Source: Ceratothoa steindachneri
Lineage: Eukaryota > Arthropoda > Malacostraca > Isopoda > Cymothoidae
Direction of reading: 5' to 3'
NCBI GenBank assembly: GCA_963969495.1
Contig: OZ018330.1
Span: 44,446,894-44,510,893, forward strand
DNA: 64,000 nucleotides
The position numbers and the translations under genes were made by a program. Positions 56,622-64,000 of the stretch are shown here, piece after piece; positions within the stretch are counted from its first letter, which is position 1; every line of letters starts with the position of its first letter. A model generated the notes under the pieces. That model was not told the DNA's origin. It ran no database searches and saw only the letters and a list, made by a program, of their open reading frames with translations.

Positions 56622-58211
56622 TTTTTTTTTTTAAGGGGCTATCTGGCGACTGCCCACTTAGGCATAAGTCGCCGTAAACAAAAAGCCTAGTTCTAGGCTA
56701 CTTTAAAAAATTTGAACGGGAAACAACAATAAAAAGAAATAACAATAACAATAACAATAAAAACAACAACAACTAAACCTAGTCAAATGAAAGGCAAAAG
56801 GCCGGCCTCCCCCAAATAGTCAACAAGTCCGCCAGTCAATGTGCACGCACACGTCCCGAGTACAAAGGACAGGCGGTAGCGACCCCGCTCATCCCGGTAC
56901 CGGGACAGGAAACGTGCGCGAAGATCACCCAGACTGGGAAATTCGACAACAATGTGCCGAGCAGTCTGGGGGACGATGCAGTCGTCGCAATAGGGCGCAG
57001 GCGAGCGCTCCATCGAATATCGATGCGTCACACGAGTGTGTCCGATTCGGAGACGACAGAAAGCGACCTGAAGCCGTCGCGGCATTCGAAGATAGGTACA
57101 TGGAGACAGTCGCGGCACAATGGCACGCAACTTAAAGTTCCCTTCGACCGTCTCCCATCTTCTTTGCCAAGCAGTCCGAAGAGCTGCCCGTATTCCTGCC
57201 ATGTAGTCAGTGTGAGGAAGAGCGAAACGCTGGTCCGGTCGCAGAGTCCTCGGGGACTCTTTGGCGCCCTCATCGGCGCGCTCATTACCCGCAATTCTTA
57301 CATGTCTAGGAACCCAGCAGAAGATAATCTCGACATCTGCCCGGCTCGCAAAAACCGTGGCGTCACGGATATCGCGAACCAGGGGATGCGGAGATTCCAA
57401 TGCCCCGAGAGCACTCAGGGCGCTTTGTGAGTCGCTATAGATCACAATCCGGTCTCCGAACCGGGCACGTGGCGTAATCTCCCGTACCGAGTGGTGTATT
57501 GCCACCAGCTTGGCCGTGAAGACAGACGCAGCGCCTGGTAGAGCCCCGCTGACTTCAACAGAGGGGATACGGCGTGGAAGCCGACCCCCTCTTGGGACTT
57601 GGAGCCATCCGTATACACTGGCATGGTTCCAGCATGACACGATGTGCGTTCCAAAAAGGTCGAACGCAATACTCCCGGCGCAGAACAAGCTTTGGGAGCA
57701 GAAGTGTAGCGACAAATAGCCAAATGTGGTACCCTCCAGGGTGGCGTCCTGGGTAAAACCAGGGGCGCCACCGGCCAGAGAGCTATATCTAGCTCTCGAA
57801 GGAGTTTCCTGGCCCTAAACCCAAAGGGCTTAGGGTATGACTGGCGTCTCTCGGCGGCATAGGCACCATCGAGATCAGCTGCGGATGCAGTGAGAGCTGT
57901 TGGCGACTGAGGGAGGCGCCGGGCTCGCGCGTACAGGTTGGGTAGAGCCCGCAGAAGGGCTCCAAATGGGCGCGGAAACAACCGTGCTCGTTGGCCTGGA
58001 TGGGCCAGGAGCAGAGGGTGCCTTTCTAACTATTGAGGCATATGACGTCCAAGGCAGAGCCGGGCGCGCCACGACCAAGTCCTTAGCCTCGCGGAATGAG
58101 AGTCGATCCTGGGCCTGAACGGCCAGGATTTCTTTTTCAAGGAGATATGCACCACATTGCTTCGAAGAAGCGGGGTGCGGCTCTCTGCAATTGACACACT
58201 TGGCCACACAG
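56622..58211 (-). mobile_element. LINE-A copy 6, nested in copy 5
   Basis: A 1.6 kb minus-strand insertion with a poly(A) tail (56622-56632), 5'-truncated inside ORF1 at 58211 and flanked by 13-bp duplications. It contains the ORF1 zinc-knuckle end (58200-57900), then passes within about 20 bases into the pre-RNase H region (57880), then RNase H and the C-terminus. The whole endonuclease and most of the RT are absent. Same family as its host, so related elements were active more than once. Confidence 0.85.
56783..57981 (-). pseudogene. LINE-A RNase H and C-terminal domain (copy 6)
   Basis: Two overlapping frames cover FGFRARKLLRELDIALWPV, MPVYTDGSKSQEGVGF (first catalytic Asp, about 57625), AASVFTAKLVAIHHS (the catalytic Glu position is Lys), IVIYSDSQSALSALGAL (Asp, about 57450), FCWVPRHVRIAGNERADEGA (final Asp, about 57300), then YMAGIRAALRTAWQRRW and a Cys-rich end PAPYCDDCIVPQTARHI. 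RNase H removes the RNA strand of the replication hybrid. Loss of the Glu and a frameshift near 57600 make this copy inactive. It is the best-preserved RNase H in the window. Confidence 0.8.
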
Positions 58212-58372
58212 GTGCTCGTAGGGATGGAGGAGCCAGGAGCAGTGGGTTCCTTATTAAAAATTGATTCATTAGACGCCCCAGGTAGCGCCAGGACCAAATC
58301 ATTAGCTCGCAAAATGAGAGACGATCTGCAGCCTAAATTTCCTTCTGCATGACATGCAATACATTGCTTCAA
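57875..58372 (-). pseudogene. LINE-A ORF1 zinc-knuckle region, chimaera of copies 5 and 6
   Basis: This open frame crosses the copy 5/copy 6 boundary at 58211-58224, so it is not one ancestral protein. The copy 6 part has CVAKCVNCREPHPASSKQC and GAYLLEKEILAVQ, a zinc-knuckle end typical of LINE ORF1 proteins that bind the element's RNA. The copy 5 part, upstream, has lost its Cys spacing (KQCIACHAEG). Further 5' (58587-58369), CLSCSKAVHDKS is another knuckle. Confidence 0.65.
58212..58224. repeat. 13-bp target-site duplication of LINE-A copy 6, right
   Basis: GTGCTCGTAGGGA, second copy, followed by TGGAGGAGCCAGG. LINE-A copy 3 near 21297-21325 has one uninterrupted version (CCATGCTCATATTCCTGGAG). 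Confidence 0.85.
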
Positions 58373-58969
58373 AGAAACAGGGTGCGGTTGATAGACTTGG
58401 CCATGAACAATATGGACTTATCGTGTACGGCCTTGGAGCAACTCAAACAAACTTTGGGTAAACTCGACTTTGCACGTGTACATGAGCGGTGGGAATAGTA
58501 GCACTTCCACGGTAGTGGCACGAATGCCTTCACGTGGTAGCGATACCAACCGGCATGTACCGACTCAGGACTCAGGGAGCCTGTCACAGTCGAACGTGAA
58601 GAAGAGTGTAGAGGTGGGTCTCAAAGCCCCTCCCTGTTTTCTCATCACATGTTTAACCTTGACTGCCCCATGTTCGGGCAGCTCTAGTGTTGTCTTTTAT
58701 GGAGTAGTCCACGAGTTCTCCAGCATAAACCACTCCTTTTGCGAAGCTCATGGTAGAGTGCAGCGTCACACTCACCGAAGGACACTAATCATGGCCGTCT
58801 CGGAAGGGTCCGACGCAATCGCCAGAAGGCTCCCATCAGAAAAACGGTTCACCTTCGGCTCTCTAATAATCAATCTAGCTAATGCTCTCCTTTGATGGAT
58901 CATGTTGCCTCTTCCTAACATGCTACCATCAGCGGAGCGGATAACTAGAAAGTGCTTGAAGCCAGCAGG

Positions 58970-59155
58970 CTAAAAAATGCCAAGTAGTCCATGAATGAGG
59001 GGCACCGACGTAATAGAGGCTCCGCTCAGTGCACTTGTGACTTTGGTCTTTTCCAATGCTTTACCACCCGAGGGCACCTCAGGGCCAAATATACCGATCT
59101 TGGCCCGGTCATATGCCGAAGTGGCAGCAGACCCGTCTTTCCCTGCAGGTCCCAT
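58970..59155 (-). pseudogene. LINE-A ORF1 N-terminal block (copy 5)
   Basis: MGPAGKDGSAATSAYDRAKI with GPEVPSGGKALEKTK repeats the block read in copy 1 at about 1640-1430. The frame stops after 61 codons. Confidence 0.6.
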
Positions 59156-59400
59156 GGAAGGAGAGGTAACTTTAGTTATCTTTGTCTTCTTCCTGTTCTT
59201 TTTATTTTGGGGACAGGATGGCTGGAAGGATGTGCAGTTCCTCCGGTTACCAAGTGTAACAGGCTACACCTGCGGGGTGGTAGCCTGGGCAGTGACAGCC
59301 ACATTTACCAGAAGGATCGCACCGAGAAATCCTAAGCTTATGTTCCCAACCGAGAATTTTTTGTTTCTCACCTGACCACTGTACAGAAAGGTCACATAAG

Positions 59401-60470
59401 CAGAGCAGTTAATGAAAACGTTTAAAGCTGGCGAGCTCGAAAACGCTGGGCAGCCTCCCGATTTGGGCTCCAGTCAGTGAAGTTACTAAAACTTACTTTT
59501 CTTTGCCCCCCCCCCCTTCCTCCGAGGGCGTAATGCCATCTTTGCATGACTGGCCCCCCACCTAGTTGGCAGTGGATCCGTTTATAAGCTTCACATTGGG
59601 AAGGTAAGGATCCCATATTATTTTTTTTGTATCTTTACAGAAAAGACAGAGGGGTAGGGGTGCATCTTCTTGTCTCTCCCACCTGAAGAAACCCCAAGGT
59701 CGGACGGAACAGTCTCGGACAGATCTCCGAAATGGAGGACGCAGTGGGGTGCAAACAAGTGTCTGAGTGTGGGAAAGGTCCTTCTCTCCTTTTGGGTCCC
59801 CGAAAGACCCTGCTCCCATGGGAGAATCAAATTAAGGCTAAGGAGTTGTTTTTCACAGAGTCAATGCTGGGAAGACCCTGCCACTTGGAACAGGAGCAGT
59901 CGGCGCCCAGCTCACTTCAAGAGGAAAAGGGCCTCTATCTGGCCATCCACCATTACCAAAAGCGCCGAGGATCCTGACCGGTGTCTCACTTGGCTAATGC
60001 CTATTATCATCTTGGAGGTCATGGGAGCAGGCCAGTCTCCAAGAGAGTCACGATACGCGGGTTGATATTTATAGAAAGGGGCGTGACCTAGTGGACCCCA
60101 CTTACCCTCTTAGGGGTAGGAGTGGGCGCTACTAGCTCAATTAGACTCGCCTGGGGCAGACTCTAAAGAAGGGGATAAAGGTGGAAAACTTTCTTACCTG
60201 TATAGAGGAGGGAGCCCCTGAGAAATCATGGGGGTGGAGTATTTCCTGAATAGAGGATCAGCTGCACATCACCAGCTCCCAATGTGCTAAAGGGGAAGCT
60301 CATTTACTAGTTAGTTGTGGTGAGAAGGGAGCCCCTCCACCAGTTAAAGGGGTGCCTAGGGTCGCCTCGCCCTCCCCGTGATCTAAGGGGCGACCTGACC
60401 ACGTTTGGAGGCGGCTTTCATTTCGCCAGTGAACGCTTTTCTATTTTCACCATCTGTAGCGGCCACGGTA
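59401..60470 (-). other. Probable LINE-A 5' leader, not resolved
   Basis: GC-richer sequence similar in composition to the 5' parts of copies 1 and 3 (GGGAGGGGC- and GGGGCGACC-type words). Open frames at 59562-60065 on both strands have no pattern I recognise. The boundary of copy 5 lies somewhere here. Confidence 0.35.
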
Positions 60471-60819
60471 TAAAGTTAAAACAAAAATAAGAAATGCCTT
60501 GGGTGGAATAGGTCCAGAATGTGATTATTTACACATAAGGGCCTGATGCGACACAAAGGCTGGAAGCGGCATAGCCACTTGATGTGCACTGGAAGCGGGG
60601 AAAAGAGCCGGTAATCCAGAACATCCCGTACCTAATACCTCCCCCGAGCCATCGACCCTCGCGGTGTATCCTGCCACTCGGCCGAGCGGGCGTGTAAGTG
60701 CTTAAACGCGGGGACGGACAGGGCCGTCGTGCCGCTCCTACAGGTAATAGGGTAGGAAGAGAGAGGGTGGTAAAAAGGGAGGGAAAAGAGGAAGGTAATT
60801 TTGTACTTGGTGTGAGAAT
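60471..60819. other. No gene recognised
   Basis: No coding pattern. A purine-rich plus strand near 60740-60800 produces spurious frames. Confidence 0.4.
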
Positions 60820-61210
60820 GGAGATGGGAGCGATAACAGAGTTTGTGATGTCAACCTTGAACAAGCGCCAAGTTTCAAGTATCTAGTTTGCCTGGTGCAA
60901 AAATTTATGGGAGTGAGCCTATGGTATGGAAGGAAGTATCTCGAGTGAGAGTACAAATGGACAACTTGAGAGGGATATTTGGTGTGCGAAAGGATAAACT
61001 GGGTTAAGAGATGTTTGTGATGAAAGGTGTGAATGATGTTGTGAATGTGTTTTGAGATGGCATGGGCACATAAAAAAAATGGATGGAAATAGACTTATGT
61101 GGAAAATAAACGAGTGTCAGTGTGTGAGAAGGGTTGGAAGCTCGCGTAAAAGGTGGCTTGATTATCTGAATGAGTGTGAGGGAAAATGGGCTGACCGATA
61201 GGAAGTGGAT
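60820..61210 (+). pseudogene. RTE-type LINE reverse transcriptase C-terminal remnant
   Basis: Plus-strand text in broken frames: VNLEQAPSFKYLVCLVQKFM (FKYLG-type block), then EVSRVRVQMDNLRGIFGVRK, then LRWHGHIKKMDGNRL with SSRKRWLDYLNEC. The RW-x-GH-x-x-RM...R...RW sequence is typical of the region after the RT palm in RTE-like and related LINEs. No upstream palm is present. Confidence 0.55.
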
Positions 61211-61329
61211 GGTATTATGCATGGTGCAGGCGCGAACCCGGATGGGGTGGGCTAGGAGGCTGAAGCCCCCCTCCCCCCAACTTCAAAAAAGTTATGTAAT
61301 AATATAGAATATATAGAAAGTTTTTCAAA

Positions 61330-61880
61330 CCGTTACGCCATGATTTTATATTCTCTAGCTTATAATCTATTTCTTACATGTCTTCCTTTATGTTAATGAA
61401 TAAAATGTCTAAATTTTCAGAAGAATCTAAATCTTTTAGACAAAACTTAATATATTATTCAATGATGTTATATTCTTTGCTCTTGTATATACCATTGACC
61501 AATCTATAATCTATGTTTTTTACTCTTTGTTGAATCTTTAATAGTTTATTTTTATGTTTTCTTTTACATGAATAGAATGTTTAAATTTTTAGAAGAATCT
61601 AAACCTTTTAGACAAAATTTAATATATTCCCCCTTCCCTTTATTGAATTATTAACAGTTTATTTTCTACATGTCTCTTTCTATGTTAATAGAATGTCTAA
61701 GTTCCAGAAGCATCTAAACAAAATATATAGTGTCATGACTTTATATTTACTATTTTTGTATCTATTAGTGACCCACCTATAATCTGTTTTTATCCTTTGT
61801 TAAATTTCTACTTATTTACCTTTTAGAATGTTTAAATTTTTTAGTTAAAATTTATATTGTTATGACTTTATATATATCTT
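61330..61880. repeat. Degenerate tandem repeat, unit about 105-165 bp
   Basis: Four diverged AT-rich units each contain TATAATCT, ACATG, TTAATAGAATGT and CTAAATTTT...GAAGAATCTAAA words, ending with GACAAAATTTAATATAT. Unit lengths vary because of indels. Confidence 0.65.
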
Positions 61881-61944
61881 TGAATTTGGCTGCGGGATAG
61901 TCCGTTTGGGCTTTGCATCTTTTCTCGGCACTATTCATTCATTC

Positions 61945-62200
61945 ATTTCAAACCATTACGATCGAATGTATCTTATATGATACATGTCTAAAATACAGGT
62001 AAATCTAAAAAATAATGATTTAATTTAGTAGTGTACCTTAGTCGACATCCAAAAACTACAATTCCTAATTTTCTGATGTGTAGAAAGAAATTCGGATCTG
62101 AGAGTGTTAGTTAGTGGTCACTCCTTTAGGAGATACTGATATTTATTATAAATGTTGTGTAAAATAAACATTATTAATGTTCACTGCCTTTTTCCTCCTC
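61945..62200 (+). repeat. Unclassified repeat, copy 2
   Basis: Same-orientation partner of 45130-45390. Confidence 0.7.
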
Positions 62201-62715
62201 CAGTGTAACAGGCCACGCAAGGTAACCCACCCCGGGTAGACTGGACATTGACAGCCGCACAAAGGCGGTGGGAGGTTTCGGAGTGGCGTGGAAGCGCGAA
62301 GATCCCGTTGTGGGAAACTGGTAGACGCTGAATTCGAGGAACTCATACGAGCCCCAGTCTTACACCTCCCGAGCGTGGACGGGGAAAAGTCGCGTGCTCT
62401 CAATTATTCTGACTTGTGACTATTTGACCTTATTCAAAACTTTCGACAAGTGGGGCAATCCGACCCATAGTTAGTATTATTTTAATTATTCCCGGACTAA
62501 CCTTGGGAGGATCTTGGCAATTATATCATTCGAAATAGAATGTAAAACAACAAAAGGGGTTTCAAATTTCGTTAGAATCGGTCGAATAGTTACGATGTTA
62601 TTGACAAAAAACTCATTGAAAAGTAAAATGGTTACCATCTGACCGACCTAGTAACTTGTGTGCACGCGACTAAAAACCTTGGGCATTGATTTGGGGTGTT
62701 TTTCCTTTTGAACTT
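62201..62715. other. No gene recognised
   Basis: A short minus-strand frame (62403-62146) in GC-richer DNA has no family pattern. Confidence 0.4.
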
Positions 62716-62880
62716 CAAGACTTGAACCAGTGTCCTACAAAGTGGGGTTGGCGCACTTCATGGAGACTCGAATCGGGACTCCATCCCGTAACTAATAACA
62801 CCCGATGTGGCTTAACTTCGCTGCAATCGGAACTAGTGTTTCCACTCGACTAAGCGCTAGCCCGCTGTGGTAAAGGATGA
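62716..62880 (-). mobile_element. 5S rRNA-derived repeat or pseudogene
   Basis: Read on the minus strand, CACTAGTTCCGATTGCAGCG, then AAGTTAAGCCACATCGGG and TTAGTTACGGGATGGAG, follows the middle and 3' half of 5S rRNA (CGAAGTTAAGC...CATCGGGC...TTAGTAC-TGGATGGG). A second promoter-like GGTTCAAGTC follows at about 62707-62716. The ends do not pair as in 5S rRNA, so this is a SINE or pseudogene. Confidence 0.55.
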
Positions 62881-64000
62881 CGGAAGTTACTACACCCACA
62901 CCTTACAATCCACATCATGATGCATTTAGTCCCTCTTAAGGCAGTTCAAAACCAGTGCCCCAACCCCCTCCAATAGATACAAGGTCATCGAACATATTCA
63001 TAGGATTATTATGAAGATGTAACAGTTCCAAGTCCAGCCCCTACGCACATTTCACGAATGGATATGGTCACATTTATTTACTTTTTAAAACGTGAAGCTG
63101 ACACAAAAGTGGTGATTATCTTACTCTGCCACCAGAGGCAAAACAAAAGCGGCACGGGCCTCTCAGTCAATACCCGTCCCACAAACTCCATCCACAAGAT
63201 TACGACTAAACTATTACTACTTCACAAAATATACCCTCCCCATAGAGCCCAAAGGTATAGCACCTCATCCAAGCCAAGTTCACCCTGGATCAGAACGTCA
63301 CTAGTACGTCTCCTCGCAAACACCCTCTGCCCTGATAGATGGGAGGGTGCATTTGGGACCTATTAGGACTACGTACAAGGAGCACAAGTATTGGATTAAA
63401 TTTCCTAAAGAAAAAGAACTTTAAGTATTTATTTCAATATAAATATTTTTACAAAAGACCAATCACAGCTATTAACTGATATTTACAACTCTTCCATGTC
63501 ACCAATGACAAAAAATTAACAGCAAAACACACACATATAAAATCAATCATACGTTTGCATAATAACAATAAATCCCAAGAAAACAAGTTGAAAATGAATC
63601 ACAAATAATGATGTTTAGATTACTGAATAAATAACAGCAAAGTTCCTCATTTTAGGATATTTTAACTGAAAAAAAGAGCATCAAATAGGCAAGAGAATTA
63701 TAAACCGTGTATGCATGGGAGAAGTATCAATGAATAAGAGGGGGGGGGGGAGGACTATGCTAGAAATGGCTACGAGAATAAAATCACAGGAGTGAGTGAC
63801 ATGTTGATGGTGGGAACTTTCATGTGATGTCACATTCGAGGACGACACGGATATATGTATCTCTCCAGAGACGACATTAAAGGATTAGAAATTTGGTTTC
63901 ATATTCATATATCGAGATAATAAAATTCTCCATCTCAAGTATAAACTTGGAACACACCGTAAATATTCACTCCCCTTCTCTAGAAAAAAGCTAATGCTTA
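62881..64000. other. No gene recognised
   Basis: The plus-strand frame at 63058-63366 (102 codons) shows no motif, and the remaining sequence is AT-rich. A poly(G) run occurs near 63740. Confidence 0.4.

Larger units (their letters stand above)
51131..59400 (-). mobile_element. LINE-A copy 5, host of two nested insertions
   Basis: Removing 53698-55847 and 56622-58211 leaves a LINE of about 4.5 kb in normal order on the minus strand. Its parts are ORF1 (59160-58225, then 56621), endonuclease (56198-55860, then 53697-53420), linker (53307-53000), RT fingers and part of motif A (52680-52290), partial RNase H (52260-51800), C-terminus and 3' UTR ending AGCCCATCTGG at 51161. The RT palm is missing: sequence passes from DRQFPVRVKGALS (about 52205) into the RNase H region. 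The endonuclease keeps GNLNGRHPLWRD and LDLYLCSP. Copies 3 and 4 give the empty sites. Confidence 0.8.

Noticed and set aside
57875..58372. A single 165-codon ORF1 protein
   Set aside because: The frame crosses the target duplication at 58212-58224, so it joins two different LINE copies.
59562..60065. Overlapping frames of 81-131 codons as host genes
   Set aside because: They lie in the probable LINE-A leader, occur on both strands at once and have no motif.
63058..63366. 102-codon plus-strand frame as a gene
   Set aside because: No recognisable pattern, no splice context, and average length for chance in this composition.

Overview
This window is repeat-dense eukaryotic DNA with almost no conventional coding sequence. 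The organism is most likely an arthropod, and a crustacean is my best guess. That rests on inference: very long (AT)n tracts, many divergent LINE, Penelope, mariner, Tigger and hAT copies, and one arthropod-like host gene. The host gene is VHL (von Hippel-Lindau E3 substrate receptor) on the minus strand. Two phase-0 exons with clean splice sites lie at 8324-8413 and 3566-3697. Its elongin-binding exon is not seen and probably lies left of the window.

Layout: 1-10 kb is the VHL locus, with introns filled by minus-strand LINE copies (called LINE-A here), a Tigger transposon and a small inverted-repeat element. 9.9-12.1 kb holds the first of two copies of an unassigned transposase-like family (FDTTA family) with an uninterrupted 472-codon frame. 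13.7-20.4 kb is a CR1-type LINE with an SGNH-esterase ORF, split by a 4.4 kb DNA transposon that has about 450 bp terminal inverted repeats and an ATTA target duplication. 20.4-25 kb holds another LINE-A copy, a long-inverted-repeat MITE and a three-copy GC-hairpin repeat. 25.3-27 kb holds tRNA-derived SINEs around a deleted mariner.

27-37 kb is dominated by Penelope-like elements (PLEs), one with a near-identical foldback of its reverse transcriptase (RT) gene, plus an internally deleted hAT and a repeat found in three places. 37-41.4 kb is the second FDTTA-family copy, 41.4-42.5 kb a Tc1 element, and 42.7-47.5 kb more PLE ends, a CR1-type RT, Gypsy scraps and microsatellites. 47.5-60.5 kb is a nest of LINE-A copies. 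One host copy carries two datable insertions: a plus-strand I-type LINE and a second LINE-A. Each is flanked by a 13-bp duplication. 60.5-64 kb holds an RTE-type remnant, a degenerate tandem repeat and a 5S-rRNA-derived sequence.

No operon-like cooperation exists here. Most elements are broken. The best candidates for something undescribed are the 15.3-19.7 kb transposon, the FDTTA family, and hammerhead-like hairpins recurring at four PLE ends. All family assignments are by eye, without database searches.
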